This document shows positions 16,934 to 24,906 of a stretch of DNA of 64,000 bases, in pieces. Origin of the DNA: JBDSKH01 sp050245915 (lineage in GTDB: Bacteria; Actinomycetota; Actinomycetes; Actinomycetales; Microbacteriaceae); the NCBI GenBank assembly GCA_050245915.1, contig JBFWWZ010000007.1, positions 1 to 64,000 on the forward strand, in the 5' to 3' direction. The notes under the pieces are model-generated. The model saw only the letters and a program-made list of their open reading frames with translations. It was not told the origin of the DNA and searched no databases. The number at the start of each line of letters is the position of its first letter. The first letter of the stretch is position 1. The translations under genes were made by a program, and so were the position numbers.

Positions 16934-16970
16934 GCGCATCGGCGACGATGCGCGGGTTCACGACCCATTT
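16934..16970 (+). promoter_or_regulatory. Expression-platform hairpins after the FMN aptamer
   Basis: A perfect 8-bp hairpin (GCGCATCG-GCGA-CGATGCGC, 16934-16953) is followed directly by GGGT/ACCC pairing and ATTT (to 16970). This could act as the FMN-dependent terminator; it is about 30 bases from the ribD start, so a translational effect is also possible. Confidence 0.5.
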
Positions 16971-16999
16971 CCCCGGAACACCCGACCAAGGGATTCCGG

Positions 17000-18031
17000 A
17001 TGACGAGCGCACCGTACGACGCAGCGATGCGGCGCGCGCTCGAGCTCGCCGGTCAGGGTCCGGTCGTCGGCGGCAACCCGCAGGTGGGGGCGGTGCTCCT
17101 GGATGCCGCGGGCACCATCGTCGCGGAAGGCTGGCACCGCGGCACCGGCACCCCGCACGCCGAGGTCGATGCCCTGAGCAAGGTGGCCGACGCGCGGGGC
17201 CTGACCGCCGTGGTCACGCTCGAGCCGTGCAACCACACCGGCCACACCGGCCCGTGCAGCCTCGCCCTCATCGATGCCGGTGTGAAGCGCGTGGTGTACG
17301 CCATCACCGACCCCGGCCGCGAGAGCGCCGGCGGCGCCGACCGGCTGCGCGCCGCGGGCGTCGAGGTGGTCTCCGGTGTGCTCGCCGCCGAGGCGGAGAC
17401 GCTGCTGCACCGCTGGCTGACCGCCGTGCGGCGCGGGCGGCCCTGGGTCACGGTGAAGTGGGCCTCGACGCTCGATGGCCGCGCCGCAGCCGCCGACGGC
17501 AGCAGCCAGTGGATCACCGGCACCGCCGCCCGGCAGCGGGTGCACGAGCAGCGTGCCGCGAACGACGCGATCCTCACCGGAACCGGTACGGTGCTGGCCG
17601 ACGACCCCAGCCTCACCGCACGCGGGGATGGCGGCGAGCTGCTGCAGCATCAGCCGGTTCCCGTCGTCGTCGGCGAGCGGGAGATCCCGGCGGACGCGGC
17701 CGTCCGCCGCCACCCGGCGGGCCTCATCGAGACCCGCAGCCGGGACCTCACCGCCGTGCTGTCCGACCTGGACGCCCGCGGCATCCGGCGCGTGTTCGTC
17801 GAGGCGGGCCCGTCGCTCGTGACCGCGCTGATCGCGCAGGGTCTCGCCGACGAGTACGCCGTGTACCTGGCGCCCGCTCTGCTGGGAGGCGACCGGGTCG
17901 CGATCGGCGACCTCGGCATCCCGACCCTGGGGGCCGCCCGTCGCCTGACACTCGAGGGCGTCGAGGTGCTGGGAGACGACGTGCTGATCACCGCGGTGTC
18001 GACAGGCTCGACCACCGAGAAAGAGGACTGA
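17000..18031 (+). CDS. ribD: Bifunctional riboflavin deaminase/reductase
   Basis: A 343-residue enzyme for two consecutive steps of riboflavin synthesis: deamination of the pyrimidine, then NADPH-dependent reduction of the ribose. The N-terminal deaminase has the zinc site His53-x-Glu55, Cys77 and Cys86 (PHAEVDAL, LEPCNHTGHTGPC). The C-terminal reductase has VKWASTLDGRAAA and VEAGPSLVTALI. AAGGGA lies six bases before the ATG. The last codons overlap a copy of a dispersed 22-bp repeat and encode STGSTTEKED. The stop overlaps the ribE ATG. Confidence 0.95.
   Translation: MTSAPYDAAMRRALELAGQGPVVGGNPQVGAVLLDAAGTIVAEGWHRGTGTPHAEVDALSKVADARGLTAVVTLEPCNHTGHTGPCSLALIDAGVKRVVYAITDPGRESAGGADRLRAAGVEVVSGVLAAEAETLLHRWLTAVRRGRPWVTVKWASTLDGRAAAADGSSQWITGTAARQRVHEQRAANDAILTGTGTVLADDPSLTARGDGGELLQHQPVPVVVGEREIPADAAVRRHPAGLIETRSRDLTAVLSDLDARGIRRVFVEAGPSLVTALIAQGLADEYAVYLAPALLGGDRVAIGDLGIPTLGAARRLTLEGVEVLGDDVLITAVSTGSTTEKED
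17995..18016. repeat. Dispersed 22-bp repeat, copy 1 (in ribD)
   Basis: Matches the window consensus, which starts GGTCTCGACAGGCTCGACC and ends ACC, with one difference (G for C at position 4). It encodes the last residues of RibD before the acidic tail. Confidence 0.6.
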
Positions 18032-18630
18032 TGTTCACCGGCATCATCGAAGAACTCGGCGAGGTCGTCGCCTGGGATCGCGACGGCGACGCCGCGCGCA
18101 TCACCGTGCGGGCGCCGCTCGCGACGAGCGATGCGACGCACGGCGACTCCATCTCGGTCGGCGGGGTGTGCCTCACCGTCGTCGACCAGGGGGCCGACTG
18201 GTTCACCGCGGATGTCATGGGCGTCACCATCGCCATGAGCACCCTCGGCGACGTCACGGTCGGCGACCGCGTCAACATCGAACGCGCCGCACAGGTCGGC
18301 GACCGGCTGGGCGGCCACATCGTGCAGGGGCACATCGACGGCACCAGCACCGTGCTGAGCGTCACGCCGCAGGAAGGCTGGACGGTCGTGCGCTTCAGCC
18401 TCGACCCCGAGCACGCGCCGCTCGTCGCCCGCAAAGGCTCGATCGCGGTGTCCGGCGTGAGCCTCACCGTCAGCGCCGTCGGCGACGACTGGTTCGAGGT
18501 GTCGCTGATCCCCGAGACCCTGACCGCGACCACGCTCGGGGCCCTCTCCCCCGGCGACCGCGTGAACATCGAGACCGACATCCTGGCGCGACACGTGGCC
18601 AGGATGCGCGAACTGGAGGAGAAGAAATGA
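18031..18630 (+). CDS. ribE: Riboflavin synthase, alpha subunit
   Basis: A 199-residue enzyme that dismutates two 6,7-dimethyl-8-ribityllumazines to riboflavin. It shows the internal duplication of the family: MFTGIIEELGEV with VGGVCLTVV and GDRVNIERA in the first barrel, then GGHIVQGHIDGT, VSGVSLTVS and GDRVNIETDIL in the second. The ATG at 18031 overlaps the ribD TGA, and the stop overlaps the ribBA ATG (ATGA), so translation is coupled through the operon. Confidence 0.95.
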   Translation: MFTGIIEELGEVVAWDRDGDAARITVRAPLATSDATHGDSISVGGVCLTVVDQGADWFTADVMGVTIAMSTLGDVTVGDRVNIERAAQVGDRLGGHIVQGHIDGTSTVLSVTPQEGWTVVRFSLDPEHAPLVARKGSIAVSGVSLTVSAVGDDWFEVSLIPETLTATTLGALSPGDRVNIETDILARHVARMRELEEKK

Positions 18631-19910
18631 GCCTGTCCGAGGTCCCCGTCGCGCTGGAAGCACTGCGGGCCGGCCGACCCATCATCGTCGCCGACGATGA
18701 GGGCCGCGAGAACGAAGGCGACGTGATCATCTCCGCCGAGCTCGCCTCGCAGGAGGCCGTCGCCTGGATGGTGAAGGTCACCTCCGGCTACCTCTGCGCA
18801 CCCCTGACCAACGAGATCGCCGACCGGCTCGGCCTGCCGCTGATGGTCGAGGCGAACCAGGACCCGCGCGGCACGGCGTACACGGTCAGCGTGGATGCCG
18901 CGGACCGACTCAGCACCGGGATCAGCGCCAGCGACCGGGCCCACACCCTGCGCGTGCTGGCCGACGGCGCGTCGACCCCCGCCAGCCTCATCCGCCCCGG
19001 CCACATCCTGCCGCTGCGGGCCGTCGACGGCGGCGTGCGCGAACGCGACGGCCACACCGAGGCCGCCGTCGACCTGATGAAGCTCGCCGGCCTCACCCCG
19101 GTCGCGGCGATCGGCGAGATCGTCGACGAGGACGGCGAGATGATGCGCCTGCCCGGGCTCATCGCGATGGGCGAGCGCGACGACGTGCCGGTCATCACCA
19201 TCGAGTCGCTCATCCGGTTCATGGAGGAGCGCAAATGCGAGAAGGACCCGACCGCGCAGATCGAGGTGCCCGAGTTCCAGCGGGTCACCTTCGAGGTGGA
19301 GACGAACGTCCCCACCGAGCACGGCACCTTCCGCGTGCGCGCCTACCGTGACCGCTCCACCGGCGCCGACCACGTCGCCTGGATCAAGGGCGACCCGAAA
19401 GACGGGACGCTCGTGCGGGTGCACTCGGAGTGCCTGACCGGTGAGGCGTTCGGTTCGCAGAAGTGCGAATGCGGGCCGCAGCTGCAGTCGGCGCTCAACA
19501 CCATCGACGACGAGGGCGGCGTCGTCATCTACCTGCGCGGACACGAGGGCCGTGGAATCGGCCTGATCAACAAGCTGAAGGCCTACCGCCTGCAGGAGGA
19601 CGGCTACGACACCCTCGACGCGAACCTCGCCCTCGGCCTGCCCGCCGACGCCCGCGACTACGGGGCCGCCACCGGCATCCTGAAGGATCTCGGGATCTCG
19701 CGGGTGCGCCTGCTCAGCAACAACCCCGAGAAGGCGCGCCAGCTCGAGGAGCGCGGCGTGACCGTGACCGAGCTGGTTCCGCTGGTCGTCGGGGTCGGCG
19801 AGTTCAACGAGGGCTACCTCGACGCCAAGCGCGACCGCATGGGTCACGCGCTCCCCACCCACGATGTGCTCGACGAGGTACTGCAGTCCTCGCTGGAAGG
19901 AAACTCATGA
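18627..19910 (+). CDS. ribBA: 3,4-dihydroxy-2-butanone-4-phosphate synthase / GTP cyclohydrolase II
   Basis: A 427-residue fusion that starts both branches of riboflavin synthesis. Residues 1 to about 205 are the DHBP synthase (DDEGRENEGDVI, ASDRAHTLR, RPGHILPLRA, GHTEAAVDL). The remainder is GTP cyclohydrolase II with the zinc ligands in SECLTGEAFGSQKCECG, the motif YLRGHEGRGIGL and LLSNNPEKARQL. GGAGGAGAAG precedes the ATG inside the end of ribE. Its TGA overlaps the ribH ATG. Confidence 0.96.
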   Translation: MSLSEVPVALEALRAGRPIIVADDEGRENEGDVIISAELASQEAVAWMVKVTSGYLCAPLTNEIADRLGLPLMVEANQDPRGTAYTVSVDAADRLSTGISASDRAHTLRVLADGASTPASLIRPGHILPLRAVDGGVRERDGHTEAAVDLMKLAGLTPVAAIGEIVDEDGEMMRLPGLIAMGERDDVPVITIESLIRFMEERKCEKDPTAQIEVPEFQRVTFEVETNVPTEHGTFRVRAYRDRSTGADHVAWIKGDPKDGTLVRVHSECLTGEAFGSQKCECGPQLQSALNTIDDEGGVVIYLRGHEGRGIGLINKLKAYRLQEDGYDTLDANLALGLPADARDYGAATGILKDLGISRVRLLSNNPEKARQLEERGVTVTELVPLVVGVGEFNEGYLDAKRDRMGHALPTHDVLDEVLQSSLEGNS

Positions 19911-20389
19911 GCGGCAACGGCGAACCCACGGCCGACGAGCTCGGTCTCGCGACCGACGGGTCGGGGCTGAAGATCACGATCGTGTCGGGCCTCTGGCACA
20001 CCCGCATCTCGGAGGGGCTCCTCGGCGGCGCCCGCTCGGTGCTCGACGCGTCCGGGGCCGAGGTGACGCTGGTGCAGGTGCCGGGCAGCTTCGAGCTGCC
20101 GGTCGCCGCCCTCGCGGCGCTGACCGGCGGGGCGGATGCCGTGGTCGCCCTCGGCGTCATCGTGCGCGGCGAGACCCCGCACTTCGACTACGTCGCGTCC
20201 GCCGCGACCGACGGCCTCACCCGCGTCGCACTCGACACCGGCAAGCCGGTGGGGTTCGGCGTGCTCACCGTCGACACCGAGCAGCAGGGCCTCGACCGGG
20301 CCGGGCTGCCGGACTCGAAGGAGGACGTCGGGGCGCGCGCCGCCGAGGCCGCGCTCGCGATGGTGCACGTGCTGCGGGGCATCGGCTAG
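19907..20389 (+). CDS. ribH: 6,7-dimethyl-8-ribityllumazine synthase
   Basis: A 160-residue subunit that condenses the pyrimidine with dihydroxybutanone phosphate and assembles into an icosahedral or pentameric shell. Typical segments are VSGLWHTRISEGLLGGA, VPGSFELPVAALA, GVIVRGETPHFDYV with the catalytic His, and FGVLTVDTEQQ. The gene closes the riboswitch-controlled operon and is followed by a strong terminator. Confidence 0.95.
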   Translation: MSGNGEPTADELGLATDGSGLKITIVSGLWHTRISEGLLGGARSVLDASGAEVTLVQVPGSFELPVAALAALTGGADAVVALGVIVRGETPHFDYVASAATDGLTRVALDTGKPVGFGVLTVDTEQQGLDRAGLPDSKEDVGARAAEAALAMVHVLRGIG

Positions 20390-20403
20390 CTGGCGCCGGA
20401 TCC

Positions 20404-20464
20404 GGGCGAGTTCGGACGGTGCGGGCGTCTTCGGTCGCCCGGTCGAGCCGAACCCGCCCGTTTT
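20404..20464 (+). terminator. Intrinsic terminator of the rib operon
   Basis: Twelve-base arms GGGCGAGTTCGG and CCGAACCCGCCC (one mismatch) enclose a second hairpin (GGGCG/CGCCC) and are followed by GTTTT. This is the clearest Rho-independent terminator in the window. Confidence 0.8.
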
Positions 20465-20472
20465 CGGGCTCG

Positions 20473-20484
20473 TAGGATGTCGGC
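20473..20484 (+). promoter_or_regulatory. -10 box of leaderless lipoprotein transcript (20485)
   Basis: TAGGAT at 20473-20478 is six bases from the ATG and directly follows the rib terminator. Confidence 0.6.
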
Positions 20485-21219
20485 ATGACGCGCGCTGTGC
20501 TGGGGGCCCTGGTCGCATCCACCGTTCTGCTGCTGACGGGCTGCGGGTTCGGCCCCACGGCGATGCAGAAATCCGTCGACCTCATCTTCGAGGTCGAGTT
20601 CTCGCAGTCGCAGGCGGTGCTCGGGTTCGACGACTCCGAGCACACGATCGAGGAGGGCGATCCCGCACTCGCCTCGTTCATCGCGTTGCTGAAGGCGCAC
20701 GACGTTCAGCCGTGGACGTACGAGCCGCGCGAGACGGGAGGGTGCGCCGGCGGGATCACCACCACCGTGCACCTGCTGTACCACGGCGCCGGTGAGGACA
20801 CGATGGTGATCGACAGCTGCGCGGCCGAGGACGGCAGCTTCGAGGCGGAGGCGACGGCGCTCTTCAGTGGCGTCCGCGAGGCGCAGGCCACCGCGTTCCC
20901 CAACTCCGACATCGTGTCGCTGACCTTCTCGCAGTTCCAGTCGATCCCCGACTTCGACACGTCCGAGCACCTCCAGGACCACCCCCAGCAGGTCGCCCGA
21001 TTCACCGACCTGCTGGATGAGAACGGGGTCGTCTGGTCGGAGGGGGTCGACCCGTCGCTGCTCGGCGAACCGTGCCCCGGCTCCATCACCACCGAGATCA
21101 CCGCGCAGTACTCCGGCACGGACATCGTCGTCGGCCCCGTGACGATCGGCGGATGCGGTGAGGTGAGCTTCGTCGACGAGGTGACCGCGCTGTTCTCGGA
21201 GTGGCGCCAGACCTCCTAG
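20485..21219 (+). CDS. Hypothetical lipoprotein with internal duplication
   Basis: A 244-residue secreted lipoprotein of unknown function: signal peptide with lipobox LLLTGC, Cys about residue 18. The mature part consists of two related halves. Half one carries EFSQSQAVLGFDDSEHT, GGCAGGITTTVHLLYHG and EAEATALFSGVRE; half two carries TFSQFQSIPDFDTSEHL, EPCPGSITTEITAQYSG and VDEVTALFSEWRQ. Each half has a Cys before the GxITT strand and another Cys about 25-30 residues later (SCAAED, GGCGEV), suggesting one disulphide per domain. I do not recognise the family. The gene stands alone with its own leaderless promoter. Confidence 0.8.
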   Translation: MTRAVLGALVASTVLLLTGCGFGPTAMQKSVDLIFEVEFSQSQAVLGFDDSEHTIEEGDPALASFIALLKAHDVQPWTYEPRETGGCAGGITTTVHLLYHGAGEDTMVIDSCAAEDGSFEAEATALFSGVREAQATAFPNSDIVSLTFSQFQSIPDFDTSEHLQDHPQQVARFTDLLDENGVVWSEGVDPSLLGEPCPGSITTEITAQYSGTDIVVGPVTIGGCGEVSFVDEVTALFSEWRQTS

Positions 21220-21231
21220 TCGCCAGACCTC

Positions 21232-22053
21232 CTAATCGAGGAACAACGCCCGAAGCCGCCGCGTCGTGAACAGCAGCCCGACCGCGATCATCACCGCGTA
21301 GTACAGCAGATGCACGAGCATCGCCGGCCCGAGCACGCCGGTGGTGAGTCCACGGACCAGCTCCACCCCGTGCCACAGCGGGAGCGCCTGAACGACCCAT
21401 TGCACCGGCTCGGGATAGACGGTGATCGGGTAGAACGTCGCCGACAGCAGGAACATCGGCAGCAGCACGAACTGGATCCAGTCCATCTGCTGGAACGTCT
21501 TCATGTAGCTGGTGATCCCCATGCCGAGGCTCGCGAACCCGAACGCGACGACGAGCAGCGCCGGCAGGGCGAGCACCGCTGTCCACGACAGGTTCAGGCC
21601 GGCGAACTGCATCACCAGCAGGAAGCCGAGCCCGTACGCGCCGCCGCGCAGCAGCGCCAGCGTGATCTCGCCGAGCGCCACGTCGAGCGGCCCGAGGCTG
21701 GTGGCGAGCATGCCCTCGTAGGTCTTCGCGTGATTGAGCTTGAAGAACACGTTCCAGGTGGAGTCGTAGATCGCGCCGTTCATCGCCGAGACGGCGAGCA
21801 GGGCGGGCGCGATGTATGCGGCGTACGGGATCTCGGCGCCCGACGCATCCTGAACCGTGCCGACGTACGCACCCAGCCCGACGCCGAGCGAGAGCAGGTA
21901 GAAGATCGGCTCGACGAAGCCGGTCAGCACCACGATCCAGTTGGTGCTCTTGGTCGCGAGGAGGCCGCGGCCCACCACCGCGCGAGAGTTGCCGGCGTAC
22001 AACGAGGTGACGCCGCGCCGGCGGGTCTCGACGGGCTCGACCACCGATGTCAT
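21232..22053 (-). CDS. ABC-2 type transporter permease (second)
   Basis: A 273-residue membrane protein with six hydrophobic segments and the ABC-2 pattern of exporters such as DrrB and NodJ: SLYAGNSRAVVGRGLLATKS before the first segment, FGFASLGMGITSYMKTF in the middle, and LSATFYPITVYPEPVQWVVQ in the last third. The ATG at 22053 overlaps the preceding permease stop (ATGA). The first residues, SVVEPVETRRRG, come from a copy of the dispersed 22-bp repeat and are probably not functionally important. It should form a heterodimeric channel with the neighbouring permease, driven by the ATPase encoded first in the operon. Substrate unknown. Confidence 0.85.
   Translation of the reverse strand: MTSVVEPVETRRRGVTSLYAGNSRAVVGRGLLATKSTNWIVVLTGFVEPIFYLLSLGVGLGAYVGTVQDASGAEIPYAAYIAPALLAVSAMNGAIYDSTWNVFFKLNHAKTYEGMLATSLGPLDVALGEITLALLRGGAYGLGFLLVMQFAGLNLSWTAVLALPALLVVAFGFASLGMGITSYMKTFQQMDWIQFVLLPMFLLSATFYPITVYPEPVQWVVQALPLWHGVELVRGLTTGVLGPAMLVHLLYYAVMIAVGLLFTTRRLRALFLD
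22024..22045. repeat. Dispersed 22-bp repeat, copy 2 (permease N-terminus)
   Basis: Matches the window consensus (begins GGTCTCGACAGGCTCGACC) with one difference, A to G at position 10. Read on the minus strand it encodes VVEPVET in the ABC-2 permease. Confidence 0.6.
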
Positions 22054-22874
22054 GAGTCGAGCCTCTTCGTCGCGATGCGCACCGCCAGCCGCCACCCGGC
22101 GACGGCGAGCGCCACCAGGTACACGACGTGGATGACGGTGAGCCAGATCGGCTCCGTCGCGCCGTACGTGAACTGGCGTCCCAGCTCGGTGCCGTGCCAG
22201 ACCGGCGAGATCCAGCCGATCCACTGCAGGAAGAACGGCAGCTGGTCGAGAGGGAACATCGTGCCGCTGAAGAGGGTGAGCGGCAGCACCACGACCCGGC
22301 CGATCACGGCGAACTGCCCCTTGTCTTCGGTGATCGATGCGCTGTACGCCATGATCGGCGTGCCGAGCGCCAGCCCGGCCAGGATCGAGGTCAGGATGAC
22401 GCCCGCGCCGAGCGGCGACGGCACCGCTCCGAAGAGGGTCATCACCACGAAGTAGGCGACCGACGGGATCGCCATGCGCAGCACCACGAACAGGACCGTG
22501 CCGTCGATGATCTGCCGGCCGCTGAGCGGTGCCGCGTTCATCGCGATGAAGAACGGGTTCCATTTGAATCCGAGCAGGATCGGGTAGGTGAATTCCATGG
22601 CGGCGATGCCGACGACCGACATGACGATGAGCGCCGGCGCCACGAAGGTCAGGTAGCTGACGCCGTCGACCAGGCCGGCGTTGGCGGAGACGAGGGTGCC
22701 GATGCCGATGCCGAACGCGAACAGGTAGATGAAGGGGGTGCCGATCGCGGTCGCGATGATCGAGCTGCGGTAGTTGCGCATGACGCGCACCTGGTGCTCG
22801 AAGACGTACAGGGCTCCGTTGCGGCGGACCCTCGCGGGATTGATCTCGACGGGCTCGATCACCGGGTGGCTCAT
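22050..22874 (-). CDS. ABC-2 type transporter permease (first)
   Basis: A 274-residue membrane protein of the ABC-2 family with six hydrophobic segments; LYVFEHQVRVMRNYRSSI precedes the first segment, LLGFKWNPFFIAMNAAPLSG lies in the middle loop, and LFSGTMFPLDQLPFFLQWIG precedes the last third. It overlaps the upstream ATPase stop and the downstream permease start by four bases each, so the three genes form one exporter operon. Its N-terminal HPVIEPVEI derives from another copy of the dispersed repeat. Confidence 0.85.
   Translation of the reverse strand: MSHPVIEPVEINPARVRRNGALYVFEHQVRVMRNYRSSIIATAIGTPFIYLFAFGIGIGTLVSANAGLVDGVSYLTFVAPALIVMSVVGIAAMEFTYPILLGFKWNPFFIAMNAAPLSGRQIIDGTVLFVVLRMAIPSVAYFVVMTLFGAVPSPLGAGVILTSILAGLALGTPIMAYSASITEDKGQFAVIGRVVVLPLTLFSGTMFPLDQLPFFLQWIGWISPVWHGTELGRQFTYGATEPIWLTVIHVVYLVALAVAGWRLAVRIATKRLDS
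22842..22863. repeat. Dispersed 22-bp repeat, copy 3 (permease N-terminus)
   Basis: Reads GATCTCGACGGGCTCGATC followed by ACC; differs from copy 2 by two transitions. It encodes VIEPVEI in the first ABC-2 permease. Confidence 0.55.
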
Positions 22875-23794
22875 TCGATCAGGCTCCGCCCGGTGAGCCG
22901 CAGGAACACATCCTCCAGCGAGGAACGCCGCACGAGCGAGGTCAGCGGCTGGAGCCCGCGGCGCGTCACCTCGACCAGCGCCTTCTCACCGTCGTCGGCA
23001 TAGACCAGCACCCGGTCGGGCAGCACCTCGAGCCGTTCGCCGACGCCGTCGAGCTTGCCGGCGGCGCCCGCGTTCTGGTCGGAGCCGAACCGCACCTCGA
23101 GCACCTCGCGCGTCGAGTACTGCTTGATGAGCGCGGCGGGCGCCCCCTCCGCCATGATGCGGCCCTTGTCGACGACGATGAGCCGGTCGCAGAGCTGCTC
23201 GGCCTCGTCCATGTAGTGGGTGGTGAGCACCAGCGTCGTGCCCTGCTCTTTGAGCCGGAACAGCCGGTCCCACAAAATGTGCCGCGCCTGCGGGTCGAGC
23301 CCGGTGGTCGGCTCGTCGAGCAGCAGGATGCGGGGGTCGTTGATGAGGGCGCGCGCGATGGTGAGGCGGCGCTTCATGCCGCCGGACAGGTCGTCGACCT
23401 TCGCCCCCGCCCGGTCGGAGAGCTGGGCGAATTCGAGGAGCTCGTCGGCGCGCGTGCGCAGGTACTTCAGCGGCAGGCCGAAATACCGGCCGTAGACGAT
23501 CAGGTTCTCGCGGACCCGCAGTTCGGCGTCGAGGTTGTCCGTCTGGGGCACGACCCCGAGCCGCGACCGGATCTCGGGGCCGAAATCGTTCGGGTCCATG
23601 TCGAGGATGCGCAGCTCGCCGCCGCTGCGCGTCGAGACCGCGCCCACCATCCGCATCGTGGTCGACTTGCCCGCGCCGTTCGGCCCGAGCAGCCCGAACG
23701 ATTCGCCGGGTGCCACCTCGAACGAGATGCCGTCGACCGCGGCCGTCTCGCCGTAGCGTTTGACGAGGTCGGAGGCGACGATGACGGCAGGCAC
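22871..23794 (-). CDS. ABC transporter ATP-binding protein (DrrA/NodI-like)
   Basis: A 307-residue ATPase. Walker A is GPNGAGKST, the Q-loop VVPQTDNLD, signature LSGGMKRRLTIARALI, Walker B LLLDEPTTGLDP and the switch His in LTTHYMDEAEQL, followed by about 85 extra residues (REVLEVRFGSDQN onward) as in DrrA. It powers the two ABC-2 permeases encoded downstream, probably exporting a hydrophobic or polysaccharide substrate. The start is a GTG at 23794, six bases after a TAGGCT box. Divergent from a lipoprotein gene with 56 bases between starts. Confidence 0.9.
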   Translation of the reverse strand: MPAVIVASDLVKRYGETAAVDGISFEVAPGESFGLLGPNGAGKSTTMRMVGAVSTRSGGELRILDMDPNDFGPEIRSRLGVVPQTDNLDAELRVRENLIVYGRYFGLPLKYLRTRADELLEFAQLSDRAGAKVDDLSGGMKRRLTIARALINDPRILLLDEPTTGLDPQARHILWDRLFRLKEQGTTLVLTTHYMDEAEQLCDRLIVVDKGRIMAEGAPAALIKQYSTREVLEVRFGSDQNAGAAGKLDGVGERLEVLPDRVLVYADDGEKALVEVTRRGLQPLTSLVRRSSLEDVFLRLTGRSLIE

Positions 23795-23806
23795 GCGGTC
23801 AGCCTA
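23795..23806 (-). promoter_or_regulatory. -10 box of leaderless ABC exporter transcript
   Basis: TAGGCT (23806-23801) stands six bases from the GTG start of the ATPase gene. Confidence 0.6.
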
Positions 23807-23837
23807 CGAAATCTCACCGACAACGCCACGACATCCC

Positions 23838-23850
23838 TAGGCTGAGCGCC
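23838..23850 (+). promoter_or_regulatory. -10 box of leaderless lipoprotein transcript (23851)
   Basis: TAGGCT at 23838-23843 is seven bases from the ATG; it is back to back with the ABC exporter promoter 31 bases away. Confidence 0.6.
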
Positions 23851-24642
23851 ATGCGCAGCCGCAGCGTCCTCGCCCTCGCCGTCCCGTGCCTGCTGCTGAG
23901 CGCGTGCGCGCCGGCGGCGCCCGCCGAATCCCCGGAGCCGCCCAGCCCGAGCCCGGCCGAGACGGAGTTCACGGGCGGCGTCGCCATCGAGCTGCCCGCG
24001 GATGGGCTGATGGGCGTTCACGCGACGCTGACCGCGCTCACCGGTGCCACCCTGGAGCTGACGATGATCGTGCACCGGGGCATCCCGGCGACCGATCCCC
24101 AGGCGGCGGCCGATGTGGCCGCGGTGGAGGCATGGTGCTCGGGCGAGCTCGAGGCCGCGATCATGACCGACCAGGGATACACCCTGACGACAGTCGACGT
24201 GAGCGCGACTCCGGGCAGCGGCGACTGGCCGGCAGGAGCGTCGGTGCTGCTGTACCCCGTCGCCTGGGAGCGGGCCTCGCTGACCGCGACGGGCGACCTC
24301 CAGCAGCTCCAGCCCGCCGACGCCTCGGAGGGCGAGTACATCCCGCACTGCCTCACGCCGGTGACGCTGGCCGGTCCGGGCGCGGGCACCATCCTCGTGG
24401 CCATCCCCGGCGACGCGGACGGCGATGGGGACGGGACGCCGCCGCTCGGCGGCTGGGCCCACAACCTGTATGGAGCGGACTCGACACTCCCCGGCGGGAC
24501 CCTCTCCGGGGTGACCTTCTCGAACTGCTACATCGAGGTCAGCGACCTGGGCGCCTCGCTGGGGGCGGGCACCACGCCCGGCTGGAACACCTGGTTCGAC
24601 GACCCCACGTACTGCTCGGTGGGTTCGTTCGGCCAGGGCTGA
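23851..24642 (+). CDS. Hypothetical lipoprotein
   Basis: A 263-residue secreted lipoprotein of unknown function. The signal peptide ends in lipobox LLLSAC (Cys about residue 19), followed by a Pro/Ala/Glu-rich linker (PAAPAESPEPPSPSPAE) that usually spans the cell wall. The mature domain is beta-rich, with Cys residues in AWCSGEL, PHCLTP, SNCYIEV and TYCSVG, possibly two disulphides, and an acidic DADGDGDGTPP stretch that could bind calcium. No family recognised. It is divergent from the ABC-2 exporter, which may or may not be related. Its stop is one base before the first operator of the next gene. Confidence 0.75.
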   Translation: MRSRSVLALAVPCLLLSACAPAAPAESPEPPSPSPAETEFTGGVAIELPADGLMGVHATLTALTGATLELTMIVHRGIPATDPQAAADVAAVEAWCSGELEAAIMTDQGYTLTTVDVSATPGSGDWPAGASVLLYPVAWERASLTATGDLQQLQPADASEGEYIPHCLTPVTLAGPGAGTILVAIPGDADGDGDGTPPLGGWAHNLYGADSTLPGGTLSGVTFSNCYIEVSDLGASLGAGTTPGWNTWFDDPTYCSVGSFGQG

Positions 24643-24643
24643 C

Positions 24644-24659
24644 GTCAACCTGAGTTGAC
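24644..24659. promoter_or_regulatory. Operator site 1 of the small HTH regulator
   Basis: Perfect dyad GTCAAC-CTGA-GTTGAC. Its right half contains the TTGAC of the -35 hexamer (24655-24660), so bound protein would block RNA polymerase. It begins one base after the preceding stop codon and is 28 bp from site 2. Confidence 0.75.
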
Positions 24660-24690
24660 GCCGCGTCCGGCGTCAACTACGGTTGACAGC
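24655..24690 (+). promoter_or_regulatory. Promoter of the HTH-ABC exporter-IclR operon
   Basis: -35 TTGACG (24655-24660), 17-base spacer, -10 TACGGT (24678-24683), then seven bases to the ATG at 24691: a complete sigma-70-type promoter for a leaderless message, covered at both hexamers by the two dyad sites. Confidence 0.75.
24672..24687. promoter_or_regulatory. Operator site 2 of the small HTH regulator
   Basis: Perfect dyad GTCAAC-TACG-GTTGAC enclosing the -10 box TACGGT. Same half-sites and 4-base spacer as site 1. Confidence 0.75.
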
Positions 24691-24906
24691 ATGGACGTGG
24701 GAACCATCCACACGCTCGCCGCCGAGGCCGGCTCGGACGACCCGATCGAGGCGCTGCGGGCGATCGAACGCCTCCGCCGCGAACTCGACCGGGTCGAGGC
24801 TGTGGCGGTGCGTCGCGCCCGCAACGCCAATGCATCCTGGCAGCTCATCGCACTGGCCCTCGGCGTCAGCAGGCAGGCCGTGCACAAGAAATACGGAAGA
24901 CGATGA
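24691..24906 (+). CDS. Small helix-turn-helix transcriptional regulator
   Basis: A 71-residue basic protein made of an acidic N-terminal helix (DDPIEALRAIERLRREL) and a C-terminal helix-turn-helix, NASWQLIALALGVSRQAVHK then KYGRR. Such short proteins are usual in actinobacteria next to transporter or protease genes and bind DNA as dimers. I choose the ATG at 24691 because the promoter -10 and operator 2 lie immediately before it; an ATG at 24655 would put both inside the gene. Two identical dyads over the promoter suggest autorepression. Its stop overlaps the exporter ATG (ATGA). Inducer unknown. Confidence 0.8.
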   Translation: MDVGTIHTLAAEAGSDDPIEALRAIERLRRELDRVEAVAVRRARNANASWQLIALALGVSRQAVHKKYGRR

